Source: Thermocatellispora tengchongensis
GTDB taxonomy: Bacteria; Actinomycetota; Actinomycetes; Streptosporangiales; Streptosporangiaceae
Assembly (NCBI RefSeq): GCF_014202315.1
Contig: NZ_JACHGN010000024.1
Location: 115,883 to 179,882, forward strand
Reading direction: 5' to 3'
Length of the DNA stretch: 64,000 nt
Under the pieces are notes generated by a model. The model worked only from the letters and a program-made list of their open reading frames with translations, did not search any database and was not told the origin of the DNA. Position 1 is the first letter of the stretch. Every line of letters begins with the position of its first letter. Of the stretch, positions 34,363-43,001 are shown one piece after another. A program made the translations under genes and the position numbers.

Positions 34363-36611
34363 AGGGTGGCCTCGTAGGTCTCGCGCAGCTCCTCGACCGG
34401 GATCGGGGCGAGCCCGTCGATCGTCAGCATCGCGTCGCCGGTCGTCGTGCCCAGCGTCGTGCACGCGACCTCGCTGGTGGCGCACAGCGCGGCGAACGCG
34501 TCGTACGTCTCGGCGGAGACCGTGACCAGCGCCCGCGCGGTGCTCTCGCTGAACATGTCCACGAACGGGTCCTCGCCCGGCAGCGTGACCGCGCAGCCCA
34601 CGCCGCGCGCCAGGCACGCCTCCGCCAGCGCGACCGCGAGGCCGCCGTCGGACACGTCGTGCGAGCCGGTGAGCAGCCCGCGCGCCGACGCCTCGGCCAG
34701 CACGCCCGCCAGGGCCCGCTCGGCGTCCAGGCGCACCTGCGGCGGCAGGCCGCCGAGGTGCCCGTGGGCCACCTGCGCCCACGCCGACCCGCCGAACTCG
34801 TCGGCGGTCTCGCCGAGCAGGATCACCCGGTGCCCCTCGCCGGTGAACCCGGACGGCACCCGGCGCCGCACGTCGTCGAGCACGCCCAGCACGCCGACCA
34901 CGGGCGTGGGGTTGATCGCGACGGTGCCGGTCTGGTTGTAGAACGACACGTTGCCGCCCGTCACCGGGACGCCCAGGGCCTTGCAGGCGTCGGCCAGACC
35001 GCGTACGGCCTCGGCGAACTGCCACATCACCTCGGGGTCCTCGGGGGAGCCGAAGTTCAGGCAGTTGGTGACCGCGAGCGGGCGGGCCCCGGTCACCGCG
35101 ACGTTGCGGTAGGACTCCGACAGCGCGAGCTGGGCGCCCGCGTACGGGTCGAGGCGCGCGTAACGGCCGTTGCCGTCGGTGGCGAGCGCGATGCCGCGGT
35201 TGGTCTCGGTCGCCCCCGGCATCGCCTCGCCCACGCGCAGCACGCCGGCGTCGGCGGGCTGGGCGAGCACGGTGTTGCCGCGCACGTAGCGGTCGTACTG
35301 GCCGGTCACCCACTCCTTGGAGGCGATGTTCGGCGAGCCGAGCACCTTCAGCAGGGTCGCGCGCAGCTCCTCGGGCCCGCTCGGGCGGTCCAGCGCGGCC
35401 GGGTCGTCGCTGTTCAGCGCGGCCTGCCCGGCCGGCTCGTGGTACGGCCGCTCGTAGACCGGCCCCTCGTCGGCGGCCGTGCCCGGCGGGATGTCCACGA
35501 TGGTCTCGCCGTGCCAGGTCATCACCAGGCGGCCGGTGTCGGTCACCTCGCCGATCACCGTGGCCGGGATGTCCCACTTCTCGCAGATCGCCATGAACGC
35601 CGGGATGTCCTCCGGCGTGACCACGGCCATCATCCGCTCCTGCGACTCCGACATCAGGATCTCCTCCGGGCGGAGGGTCGGGTCGCGCAGCGGCACCAGG
35701 TCGAGGCGTACGTCCATGCCGCCGGTGCCCTTGGCGGCCAGCTCGGTGGTCGCGCACGAGACGCCGGCCGCGCCGAGGTCCTGGATGCCCACGACCACGT
35801 CGGCCGCGAACAGCTCCAGGCAGCACTCGATCAGCAGCTTCTCCATGAACGGGTCGCCGACCTGCACGCTGGGCCGCTTGGCGTGGGACTCCTCCTCGAA
35901 CGTCGCCGAGGCGAGCACCGAGGCGCCGCCGATCCCGTCGGGCCCGGTCAGGGCGCCGAACAGCACCACCTTGTTGCCGGGGCCGGGCGCGGTGGCCAGC
36001 TTGATCTGGTCCTTGCGCAGCAGACCCACGCACAGCGCGTTGACCAGCGGGTTGCCGATGTAGCAGTCGTCGAAGGCGACCTCGCCGCCGATGTTGGGCA
36101 GGCCCAGGCAGTTGCCGTAGGAGCTGATGCCCTCCACGACGCCCGGCAGCACCCGCCGGGTGTCGGGCGCGTCGATGGCACCGAAGCGCAGGGAGTCCAT
36201 CACCGCGACCGGGCGCGCGCCCATCGACATGATGTCGCGCACGATGCCGCCGACACCGGTGGCCGCGCCCTGGTGCGGCTCGACGTACGACGGATGGTTG
36301 TGCGACTCGATCTTGAACGTGGCCGCCCAGCCGTCGCCGATGTCCACGACGCCGGCGTTCTCGCCCATGCCCACCAGCAGCGCGTCGGACTTGGGGGCCT
36401 TGGTGCCGAACTGCCGCAGATGCACCTTGGACGACTTGTAGGAGCAGTGCTCGCTCCACATGACGCTGTAGATGGCCAGCTCACTGCTGGTCGGACGCCG
36501 CCCCAGGATCTCCTTGACCCGCTGGTACTCGTCGTCCTTCATGCCCAGCTCGACGTGGGGCATCGGCTCGTCGGGCGTCTGCGCGGCGCGCGCCACGGTA
36601 TCGACGTTCAC
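34344..36611 (-). CDS. purL: phosphoribosylformylglycinamidine synthase subunit PurL (small type)
   Basis: A 755-residue synthetase of the small Gram-positive type, which needs separate PurQ and PurS subunits; it converts FGAR to FGAM with ATP and ammonia. Motifs are [96 protein letters not shown] and [15 protein letters not shown]. The start overlaps the purQ stop by four bases (ATGA). The stop falls inside the tandem repeat described separately. Confidence 0.97.
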   Translation of the reverse strand: MNVDTVARAAQTPDEPMPHVELGMKDDEYQRVKEILGRRPTSSELAIYSVMWSEHCSYKSSKVHLRQFGTKAPKSDALLVGMGENAGVVDIGDGWAATFKIESHNHPSYVEPHQGAATGVGGIVRDIMSMGARPVAVMDSLRFGAIDAPDTRRVLPGVVEGISSYGNCLGLPNIGGEVAFDDCYIGNPLVNALCVGLLRKDQIKLATAPGPGNKVVLFGALTGPDGIGGASVLASATFEEESHAKRPSVQVGDPFMEKLLIECCLELFAADVVVGIQDLGAAGVSCATTELAAKGTGGMDVRLDLVPLRDPTLRPEEILMSESQERMMAVVTPEDIPAFMAICEKWDIPATVIGEVTDTGRLVMTWHGETIVDIPPGTAADEGPVYERPYHEPAGQAALNSDDPAALDRPSGPEELRATLLKVLGSPNIASKEWVTGQYDRYVRGNTVLAQPADAGVLRVGEAMPGATETNRGIALATDGNGRYARLDPYAGAQLALSESYRNVAVTGARPLAVTNCLNFGSPEDPEVMWQFAEAVRGLADACKALGVPVTGGNVSFYNQTGTVAINPTPVVGVLGVLDDVRRRVPSGFTGEGHRVILLGETADEFGGSAWAQVAHGHLGGLPPQVRLDAERALAGVLAEASARGLLTGSHDVSDGGLAVALAEACLARGVGCAVTLPGEDPFVDMFSESTARALVTVSAETYDAFAALCATSEVACTTLGTTTGDAMLTIDGLAPIPVEELRETYEATLPAIFG

Positions 36612-37291
36612 GCGTTCACCAGCCTCTTCAGAATGGAGGTGAAGAACCCGAGCCCGTCGGTGCCCGGCCCGCCCGTCAGCTCCTCGATCGCGTGCTCGGG
36701 ATGCGGCATCAGCCCCACCACGTTGCCGGCCTCGTTCCTGATCCCCGCGATGTCGTTCAGCGACCCGTTCGGGTTGGAGCCCAGGTAGCGCACCACCACC
36801 TGCCCCTCTGCCTCCAGCCGCGCCAGCGTCTCGGCGTCGGCGACGTAACGTCCCTCACCGTGCTTGATCGGAATCACGACCTCCTGGCCGGGCGCGTAGT
36901 CGGCCGTCCACGGCGTGTCGGTGCTCTCGATACGCAGCCGCTGGTCCCGGCAGACGTAGTGCAGCCCGGCGTTGCGCAGCAGCGCCCCCGGCAGCAGGTG
37001 CGCCTCGCACAGGATCTGGAACCCGTTGCACGTGCCCAGCACCGGCAGCCCGGCCTTCGCCGCCGGGATCAGCTCGCCCATCAACGGCGCGAACCGCGAG
37101 ATCGCCCCGCAGCGCAGGTAGTCGCCGTAGGAGAACCCCCCGGGCAGGAAGACGGCGTCGACTCCCTTGAGGTCGGTGTCGGCATGCCACAGCGGCACGG
37201 CCTCACCGCCCGCGTGCCGTACGGCACGCGCGGCATCTTGATCGTCCAGAGTTCCGGGAAATGTGACCACGCCCACCCGGGCAGCACTCAT
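36608..37291 (-). CDS. purQ: phosphoribosylformylglycinamidine synthase subunit PurQ
   Basis: A 227-residue class I glutamine amidotransferase that feeds ammonia to PurL. It starts [20 protein letters not shown] at 37291. The nucleophile C88 is in [21 protein letters not shown], and the catalytic His-Glu pair is in [29 protein letters not shown] is also characteristic. It is coupled to purL. In most actinomycetes purS lies directly upstream, but here purS is about 5 kb away, so purQL must have its own promoter or depend on read-through. Confidence 0.97.
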   Translation of the reverse strand: MSAARVGVVTFPGTLDDQDAARAVRHAGGEAVPLWHADTDLKGVDAVFLPGGFSYGDYLRCGAISRFAPLMGELIPAAKAGLPVLGTCNGFQILCEAHLLPGALLRNAGLHYVCRDQRLRIESTDTPWTADYAPGQEVVIPIKHGEGRYVADAETLARLEAEGQVVVRYLGSNPNGSLNDIAGIRNEAGNVVGLMPHPEHAIEELTGGPGTDGLGFFTSILKRLVNA

Positions 37292-37725
37292 GGCTGTCGT
37301 TCCCCTCCACAAACTCGCGCCCGCACCCCGGAAACCCGGGCGGCGGCAATCGGCGGTACGTCTCAGGCTATCCGGTCCACCCGTATGCCCCACAGCACCC
37401 ACCCGCCGGCGCGTACGCCCAGTTCATCCCCTCCGCAGCCCCCTCCGCCGCTCGGCCGCACGTCGGCCGCCACCCGGCCAAAGGTCCTCCAGCGCTCCGC
37501 GCGTCCGCGCGCTTCGCGCATCCGGCCACCCGGCAAAAGGTCCTCCGGCGCTACGCGCGTCCGCGCGCTTCGCGCGAGCCGGGCTGTGTCCATCGGGGGG
37601 CACAGCCCCCCGAACCCCCGGTCACGAGGGGCAAGCCCCTCGTGGCTCCCCGCTGGCGCCCAACGGCCTGAAAGAACGCCCGATCACTAACCAGGTTGGA
37701 ACCGGACACCTCTGAATACAGAGCA
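37292..37725. other. gene-free stretch upstream of purQ
   Basis: 434 bases without a supported gene. The part nearest purQ (37292-37480) should contain a purQL promoter. The rest is a partial and a full copy of the interspersed structured repeat. Open frames here translate to Arg/Ala-rich low-complexity sequence. Confidence 0.5.
37481..37664 (+). repeat. interspersed structured repeat, partial copy plus full copy A
   Basis: A truncated copy (37481-37525) starts AAGGTCCTCCAGCGCT and is followed by a full copy (37537-37664). The full copy has in order: GGTCCTCCGGCGCTACGCGC, CGCGCGCTTCGCGCGAGCCG, a GGGGGGCACAGCCCCCC hairpin, AACCCCCGGTCACGAGG, the GAGGGGCAAGCCCCTC hairpin and GTGGCTCCCCGCTGGCGCC. 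Copies B, C and D are at 40752, 41565 and 41695. Confidence 0.85.
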
Positions 37726-38277
37726 TCAGGCAGAGCGGGGGGCATGAGGCTTGCGGGCGAGGATCATGATGTCCATGACCGGTGCGTCCGGCGCCGGCCT
37801 GCAGGTCCCGGCTACTTCCCACCCCCACCTCTCGTAGAGGGCATGCGCCGGTGCCTCCGGATGTGACAACAGCGTGGCGTACAGCTCGGCTCTCCCGTCA
37901 AGCAGGGTGCTGAGGAGGCGCTTGCCGATGCCCTGTCCCCGGTAGGGCTTTCGGAGGATCAGCTCGATCACGGCGAGTTTCGGCACGCCGGCGACCTTCG
38001 CCGGTGGGGGTGTGCTCTCGCCGCCCCACCACCGCTCGGCTGCCATGGTGAACCCGAACGTGAACCCGGCCAGAGTCGATCCATCTTCGGCCGAGACCAG
38101 ATCGAACCCGGACCGGTGCACCTGGTCGCGAGTACGCTCCAGGAACCGCTCCCGAGTGAACAGCGGGCCCGAGTTGTACGGCGGTTCCGCGTAGATCTCC
38201 TCGTACGCATCCCCATAGGAGCTGTCGAGAACAGTGGCGGCATCGACGCCCGACCGGTGGCGTAACGCGATTCCCAC
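37726..38277 (-). CDS. GNAT-family N-acetyltransferase
   Basis: A 183-residue acetyltransferase starting at the GTG at 38277, three bases after the stop of the XRE/TPR gene, so the two form an operon. The acetyl-CoA motif is LAVIELILRKPYRGQGIGKR LLSTLL, with RGQGIG as the phosphate loop, and LYERWGWEVAG is motif B. The N-terminal half (GDAYEEIYAEPPYNSGPLF, RDQVHRSGFDLVSAEDGSTL) resembles acetyltransferases linked to actinomycete HTH regulators. The substrate is unknown. G+C is lower than in the flanking pur genes. Confidence 0.88.
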   Translation of the reverse strand: MGIALRHRSGVDAATVLDSSYGDAYEEIYAEPPYNSGPLFTRERFLERTRDQVHRSGFDLVSAEDGSTLAGFTFGFTMAAERWWGGESTPPPAKVAGVPKLAVIELILRKPYRGQGIGKRLLSTLLDGRAELYATLLSHPEAPAHALYERWGWEVAGTCRPAPDAPVMDIMILARKPHAPRSA

Positions 38278-38280
38278 GTC

Positions 38281-39612
38281 TCAGACCCCCTGCTTTGGTG
38301 GCATCGGCACAGTGAGCAGTTCTCGGTACTCGACCACGGCGGGTCGCGTCACCTCCGTTTCCGGGACCGCCTCCAGTACCGACGTGGCGGTTCGGCGGAT
38401 GAAAGGCGACCGGTCGTGTTCCGCGAGCGCGGCGATGACATTGCGGGCCCGGTCGATGCCCTCGGCGATGTCGCCGCGGCGTACGGCGCTCAGCGCTTCG
38501 TGCAGCCGGATCTGGGCTATCGGCCGTATATGACCTGTTGGGTACGCCTGGAGCGCTTCGCGTTGCGCTTGAGGGGCATCGGCGTGACCGGCGTGAGTCG
38601 CGACGAAGGAGCGGGTGTGCAACAGGCGGGTCTCCGGCCATCCGACAACTGACAGCTTGTCACTCTTGGTCGCCTCGGGAAGCCGCTCGAAGACGTCGGC
38701 CTGCTCGTCCAGGGCCGCCCGCGCGCCCGCGCTGTCGCCTTGGAGGACACGGGCCTGGGCGCATACGGCCAACGCTTCGGCGACTCCTGCGCAAGGCGTC
38801 CGCCGGGCGAGTGCGAGTGCATTCTCGGCACGCTCCACTATCGTGCTCATCGGTCGCTGCTCATACAACATCTGCATGGCCTCGTACCCTGTGACCAGGG
38901 CGATCCTTCGTGGGTCGCCTGTCTCTTCAGCCGCCCGGCGCGCGGTGATCCACCAGCGGCGCGACTCCCGTGCAAGCCCGGCCAGGTTCAGGGACAATGC
39001 GAGCAGCCACGTCATCTGCGCGTTGACCAGAGCCCATTCCGGGGCGGCGGCAGTCGGCGCGGCCTGCTTGAGCCGTTGCACGGCCAGTACATCGAGCGCC
39101 AGGTCTCCGATGACTTCGGGAACGGACCGGCTGATGAGCGCGTGGGCGTGCTCCTGGGCGATCTCTTCCCAGTCCTCGACGCGGGGGGAGCCGATGTTCC
39201 CTTCGACTAAGAGCCGCAGATTCTCCAGGCCCTCTACGGGAAGGGCGGCGGTACCGCCGAGCGCGGCTAAGGCCGTAAGAAGTTGACGTCGAACAACGTC
39301 CATTTCCTCAGCATGCCCCACCTTTGAGCCCGGCGCACCCGTGGCCGCGTGCTCGAGCGCCATGACCACACCATGCAGTGCCACGAGAAATCCGTTCGCG
39401 CCCAGGACGGTGTCGAGACGACCGACCGCGTCGCCAGGGACCAGACGTTCCCCTCGCTCCCACTTCGCCAAATTCGAGGCGTCCACCCAGGCTTTTTCGG
39501 CCACGGGCCTCAGACCGGTCTGGCATACGACCTCACGCCAGTGCCGCAACGCCGCGCCCATGAGGTGCCGCGGCGAAATGGCGGGATCGACCGGTTCGGA
39601 ACGGTATGCCAA
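38281..39612 (-). CDS. XRE/TPR-type transcriptional regulator
   Basis: A 443-residue protein with an N-terminal helix-turn-helix (about residues 17-75: GAALRHWREVVCQTGLRPVA EKAWVDASNLAKWERGERLV). A long helical tetratricopeptide-like region follows, to the end (for example EWALVNAQMTWLLALSLNLA GLARESRRW, RAENALALARRTPCAGVAEA LAVCAQARVLQGDSAGARAA L). This is a common large regulator type in filamentous actinomycetes, often found with a DUF397 gene as here (divergent, 204 bases away). It is likely to control itself and the downstream acetyltransferase. Codon usage is less GC-extreme than in the pur genes. Confidence 0.85.
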   Translation of the reverse strand: MAYRSEPVDPAISPRHLMGAALRHWREVVCQTGLRPVAEKAWVDASNLAKWERGERLVPGDAVGRLDTVLGANGFLVALHGVVMALEHAATGAPGSKVGHAEEMDVVRRQLLTALAALGGTAALPVEGLENLRLLVEGNIGSPRVEDWEEIAQEHAHALISRSVPEVIGDLALDVLAVQRLKQAAPTAAAPEWALVNAQMTWLLALSLNLAGLARESRRWWITARRAAEETGDPRRIALVTGYEAMQMLYEQRPMSTIVERAENALALARRTPCAGVAEALAVCAQARVLQGDSAGARAALDEQADVFERLPEATKSDKLSVVGWPETRLLHTRSFVATHAGHADAPQAQREALQAYPTGHIRPIAQIRLHEALSAVRRGDIAEGIDRARNVIAALAEHDRSPFIRRTATSVLEAVPETEVTRPAVVEYRELLTVPMPPKQGV

Positions 39613-39816
39613 GGCTCCCTCCTCGCGTGGTCACGTGGTCATTGAAGGTGACCACATAATCGCTCTTCGTAATCGCCCGAGACCTCCCCATCATGGCACC
39701 TGTGGGGACTGCGCCCCCGTGAAAGCGGAACTCGCCGAGACGCCGCGAGTGCTTGGCGGGTTCTGAGTGGGACATCGCTCGCTCTCGGACCCGGGAGCCG
39801 ACCGAAGGGAGATCCG

Positions 39817-40029
39817 ATGGTGGATCTGTACCAGCCCAACACCGAACCTGGCTCATTCCGCCGCCTGTGTGGGGGCAACCAGGACGAGGAGGAGATGGAG
39901 AGCTGCGTGGAGATCGCGCCGCTGGCCGGTCTCGACGACGCGTTCGCGCTGCGCGACAGCAAGAACCGGGCCGCCGGGACGCTCCGGTTCACCGGGGACG
40001 AGCTGCGCGCCGCCGGGCTGACCGTCTAG
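39817..40029 (+). CDS. DUF397 family protein (divergent copy)
   Basis: A 70-residue protein behind GAAGGGAGATCC. DUF397 features are SCVEIAPL, FALRDSKNRAAGTLRFTGDE LRAAG. The usual SWRKSS start of the family is replaced by GSFRRLCGGNQDEEEMES. It is divergent from the XRE/TPR regulator and repeats the regulator/DUF397 pairing seen at 26 kb. Confidence 0.8.
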   Translation: MVDLYQPNTEPGSFRRLCGGNQDEEEMESCVEIAPLAGLDDAFALRDSKNRAAGTLRFTGDELRAAGLTV

Positions 40030-40110
40030 CGATCATCCACTGCCGGGCGGTCCCTGCCTGATGATGGCAAGCAGGGGCCGCCCCCTACGACTGTACGGGG
40101 GCGCCGTCCC

Positions 40111-40509
40111 ATGCACTGGCATGCTTACACCTGGACCGGCCCCGGCGCCGACCGCGGCAGGGAGGCAGAACGCCGTCCGGACTCGCCGGAGTTCGCGACC
40201 TCCCCGCTGCCGCCGATGCGGACGGGGGACTGGCTGGTGAAGCCCGCTTCCCGGATCGCCGGCACCTTCACCGACCTCCAAAGGGCGACGGTGTGGCTGG
40301 CCGAGCAGTACAAGATGGCGGAAGGACTGTTCCTGCATCCGGATCGGATTGGGCTGGCCGAGCGGCTGGAACACGCGGCCGACATGCTGGCACGCGGGGT
40401 GGACGTGCAGTGGGGCGAGTGGTTGCAGGGGGGACGGTTCGTCACGGTGGGAGTGGTGTGCTGCCCGAACCGGCACGTCACACACCGGTGCCCGACCGGC
40501 GCCCGTTGA
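40111..40509 (+). CDS. hypothetical protein
   Basis: A 132-residue reading frame beginning MHWHAYTWTGPGADRGREAE. It is moderately convincing: the central part (WLVKPASRIAGTFTDLQRAT VWLAEQYKMAEGLF) is protein-like with normal codon bias, and the end contains CCPNRHVTHRCPTG. There is no strong ribosome binding site, membrane helix or known motif. It follows DUF397 by 81 bases and could be co-transcribed. I do not recognise a family. Confidence 0.5.
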   Translation: MHWHAYTWTGPGADRGREAERRPDSPEFATSPLPPMRTGDWLVKPASRIAGTFTDLQRATVWLAEQYKMAEGLFLHPDRIGLAERLEHAADMLARGVDVQWGEWLQGGRFVTVGVVCCPNRHVTHRCPTGAR

Positions 40510-40751
40510 GCACGCGGGACCCTTCAGTGGACGGGTGTGCGTGGGGCGCACCGGCACGGGAGCGGACCCCCACTGCCGATGGGTCCCCCACTGCGAGCCG
40601 GGGCGCGGGCGGCTCGGCATGACCGTGCACTCCGGTGGACAGGACATCTGGCTCGACAGGCCCGAGCGCATGTTCGGCTGACGGCGCGCCCGCAGGCTGC
40701 TGGACCTCACCTGGCGTACGAGCCCGCGGAACGTGGACGCATCAGGCTGAT

Positions 40752-40879
40752 GGTCCTTGCAACGTCCTCCGGCCGTCCGCGCGCTTCGCACGAGCCGGGC
40801 AGTGCTTCCTCGGGGGGCACAGCCCTCCGAACCCCCGGTCACGAGGGGCAAGCCCCTCGTGGCTCCCAGTTGGGGCCCA
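40752..40879 (+). repeat. interspersed structured repeat, copy B
   Basis: It shares with copy A the order GTCCTCCGG, GTCCGCGCGCTTCGC, GAGCCGGGCAGTGCTT, GGGGGGCACAGCCCTCC, AACCCCCGGTCACGAGGGGC AAGCCCCTCGTGGCTCCC, in the same orientation. It has a short deletion in the GCGCTACGCGCG segment. Confidence 0.8.
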
Positions 40880-41169
40880 AACTGGCCCCTCGACTGCCGA
40901 CTTCGCCGGATCGCCTTCCACCGAGACCGAACCAGATCCGCTTGCCGCCGGAAAGAACCTCCACACCCACCGCTCGCTACACGCCTTGATGAGCGGCAGA
41001 CCTCGCCCGCCCTGAGCTTCTCCAACGATCTCCATCGATTTTCATCACGGGCAGCCCGGTTCAGGCGTATACGCTGACTCTCAGCCGAGGCATGACGTCG
41101 GCCTGACACCGGAAGCGAGCGGACGGCGTTTCTTGGCGGGGACAAGCAGACGAGGTCGGCTGACAGCAC

Positions 41170-41246
41170 GGATGGGTGGAATGCCCATTTCTTCGAAAGT
41201 GATGAAAAACCACTTCTGCGTTGGATGAAAGGGCAGGTCAGCGAGT
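41170..41246 (+). promoter_or_regulatory. CRISPR leader
   Basis: A comparatively A+T-rich stretch directly before the first repeat, with GAAAGTGATGAAAAACCAC and ending GGGCAGGTCAGCGA. It is similar in style to type I-E leaders of actinomycetes. Array direction is supported by the degenerate repeat at the far end. Confidence 0.65.
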
Positions 41247-41517
41247 GTGCTCCCCGCGCACGCGGGGGTGGTCCATCGGCCCGCAGTGGTGCGGCGAGGA
41301 CGGCATCTGTGCTCCCCGCGCACGCGGGGGTGGTCCGGGCTTCACAGTCCACGCGGCCCAGAGCGCGAGGTGCTCCCCGCGCACGCGGGGGTGGTCCCTA
41401 CCAGGAGGTCAGCCGCACCGTCGGCGGTGTGTGCTCCCCGCGCACGCGGGGGTGGTCCAGATCTCCCGGTACACCTCGTCAATGGCCGCGTGCCCCCCGC
41501 GCATGCGGGGATGGTCT
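41247..41517 (+). CRISPR. type I-E CRISPR array, 5 repeats and 4 spacers, no cas genes nearby
   Basis: Twenty-eight-base repeats start at 41247, 41309, 41370, 41431 and 41490, beginning GTGCTCCCCGCGCACGCGGG and ending GGTGGTCC, with the internal palindrome CCCCGCG/CGCGGGG typical of type I-E. Repeats 1-4 are identical; repeat 5 has four substitutions and marks the trailer end. Spacers are 34, 33, 33 and 31 bases long and differ from one another. No cas gene is present in the 64 kb, so the array would depend on Cas proteins encoded elsewhere. Confidence 0.95.
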
Positions 41518-41564
41518 CCCGCTCCCCGATCGTGCGCATCTGGCGATCGGGTGGTCTCGGATCG

Positions 41565-41782
41565 TTTGGGCGCCAGCGGGGAGCCACGAGGGGCTTGCCC
41601 CTCCTGACCGGGGGTTCGGGGGGCCGTGCCCCCCGAGAAAGCACTGCCCGGCTCGCGCGAAGCGCGCGGACGCGCGTAGCGCCGGAGGACCTTTGGGCCT
41701 GGGGGTTCGGGGGCTGTGCCCCCCGAGGGAGCACTGCCCGGCTCGCGCGGAGCGCGCGGATGCGCGTAGCGCCGGAGGACCT
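41565..41782 (-). repeat. interspersed structured repeat, copies C and D (inverted)
   Basis: Copy C (41565-41693) is a complete copy in the opposite orientation to A and B. Copy D (41695-41782) is a partial copy in the same orientation, starting at the GGGGGTTCGGGGG segment. Both end GCGCGTAGCGCCGGAGGACC T. They lie between the CRISPR array and the HATPase gene, whose stop codon is only a few bases beyond copy D. Confidence 0.85.
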
Positions 41783-41789
41783 GGAGGGG

Positions 41790-42239
41790 TTAGACCGTGG
41801 CGAGGACCTTGGGGGTTTCGGTCTGGGTGGTGGGGGTGGGGTCGTCCCAGGTCAGGGTCTTCTTGAGGTGGACGGTGGTGCCCCGGCCGGGGGTCACGTC
41901 GAAGGTGATCTCGTCCACCACCGACTGCATGATGAGGATGCCGCGGCCGTGTTCCATGTCGGGCGGGGGGTAGTGCTGCGGGATCGTCGTCAGGCCGAGG
42001 CCGCCGTCCATGACGCGCAGTTCGCAGCGGCCGTTGCCGATCGCGGCGCCCACTTCGTAGCGGTTGGCCGGGCCGCCGTGGCGTACGGCGTTTCCGCAGG
42101 CCTCGGACGCGGCGAGCAGGATGTCGGCCACGCACGTCTCCGTCACGCCCAGCGAGCGCAGGGCGTCTCCCAACACTCGGCGGACCATCGGTATGCCCAC
42201 CGCATCTCGTGGCAGAGCCAGCGAGAACTCAATATCCAC
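41790..42239 (-). CDS. anti-sigma-type ATP-binding protein (HATPase_c_2)
   Basis: A 149-residue RsbW-like protein from a GTG with GGGGAGGGG upstream. The GHKL motifs are ILLAASEACGNAVRHGG (N box), LRVMDGGLGL (G1), MEHGRGILIMQSVVDEI (G2) and GRGTTVHLKK. Such kinases bind a sigma factor or phosphorylate an anti-anti-sigma protein. No sigma factor or antagonist gene is adjacent. The C-terminal 20 residues are Thr/Pro-rich (DDPTPTTQTETPKVLATV) and unrelated to the fold. Confidence 0.9.
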   Translation of the reverse strand: MDIEFSLALPRDAVGIPMVRRVLGDALRSLGVTETCVADILLAASEACGNAVRHGGPANRYEVGAAIGNGRCELRVMDGGLGLTTIPQHYPPPDMEHGRGILIMQSVVDEITFDVTPGRGTTVHLKKTLTWDDPTPTTQTETPKVLATV

Positions 42240-42305
42240 CGGACCCCTCCCCGGCGAGGTTCATCACCTTCGGAAGGTTTCCCCGTGAAATCCGGCCTAA
42301 CCGCA

Positions 42306-42325
42306 AAATAACGTTGTTGTTATTT
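42306..42325. promoter_or_regulatory. A+T-rich palindrome upstream of the HATPase gene
   Basis: AAATAAC and GTTATTT flank GTTGTT, a conspicuous A+T-rich dyad in an otherwise GC-rich gap between purS (ending 42415) and the HATPase start. It may be an operator or promoter element; evidence is limited to the symmetry. Confidence 0.35.
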
Positions 42326-42414
42326 ACTGTTGGCCAACCCGTGGGATTGTGGCACGTCCGGAGCCCGATTTACCGGGTCGTACGGGACATTTTACGTGGT
42401 AGACGGCCTGTGTT

Positions 42415-42660
42415 CTATCCCTCGACCCGCACCGTGTAGTCCTCGATCACGGTGTTGGCCAAGAGAGTCTCAGCCATCTTTCGGACGTCCGCAAGTGCCG
42501 CCTCGTCGGCCGGGCCGTCCAGCTCGACCTCGAAGCGCTTGCCCTGGCGGACCCCGGAGACGCCGGAGAAGCCCAGGCGCGGCAGCGCGCGGGCGATGGC
42601 CTGCCCCTGCGGGTCCAGAATCTCCGGCTTCAGCATGACGTCGACGATGACGCGTGCCAC
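42415..42660 (-). CDS. purS: phosphoribosylformylglycinamidine synthase subunit PurS
   Basis: An 81-residue subunit that bridges PurQ and PurL in the FGAM synthase complex. It starts at the GTG at 42660 (MARVIVDVMLKPEILDPQGQ) behind AGGAGG. Other hallmarks are LGFSGVSGVRQGKRFEVEL and the C-terminal ETLLANTVIEDYTVRVE. It is intact but lies 5.1 kb from purQ, separated by the accessory segment. Confidence 0.95.
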   Translation of the reverse strand: MARVIVDVMLKPEILDPQGQAIARALPRLGFSGVSGVRQGKRFEVELDGPADEAALADVRKMAETLLANTVIEDYTVRVEG

Positions 42661-43001
42661 GGTGTTCCTCCTGCTCGCGGGGGTTGGGGTTGCGCGGGCC
42701 CAGGGTACTGCACGACGTGAGGGCACCGGTCCGAGGGGGCGGGCGGCGAGTCCGGAGGTCGGCGATTGGGGCCCGGCGCATCGGGAAAACTTCCCGCACA
42801 TACCGATATAGGCGGGTAGATCTTGGCATAGGGGGAGGGTGAGGAGGTGATGCGATCGGGTCTTGCGCTCGGTGGCACCCCCTCTGTCACCATGTCCCCG
42901 TACGCGGACGGGCCCCCACCATCGGGCCCGGGCGCGTGGCGACCCGGCCGTACCGCGGTGGCGACCCCACCTCGCCGGCCCCGACCGCACAGGAGCGGCA
43001 C
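42661..43001. other. divergent promoter region purS / E1 alpha
   Basis: 341 bases between divergent genes with no supported ORF; open frames here are extensions of the two flanking genes. An A+T-rich patch around 42795-42830 is the most promoter-like part. Confidence 0.4.

Larger units (their letters stand above)
40510..41246. other. gene-free stretch between hypothetical gene and CRISPR array
   Basis: About 740 bases. It contains repeat copy B (40752-40879) and the CRISPR leader (from about 41170). The remainder has no convincing gene; a 20-codon frame ending at 40681 (MTVHSGGQDIWLDRPERMF) is too short to support. Base composition becomes more A+T-rich from about 40900. Confidence 0.5.

Noticed and set aside
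41518..41564. A sixth degenerate CRISPR repeat after repeat 5
   Set aside because: Only GCTCCCCG and GGTGGTCTC fragments remain, at the wrong spacing; too weak to count.
41225..41866. Plus-strand open frames across the CRISPR array giving repeated HAGVV/ARGGG peptides
   Set aside because: They are translations of the repeats and spacers, a known false-ORF pattern.
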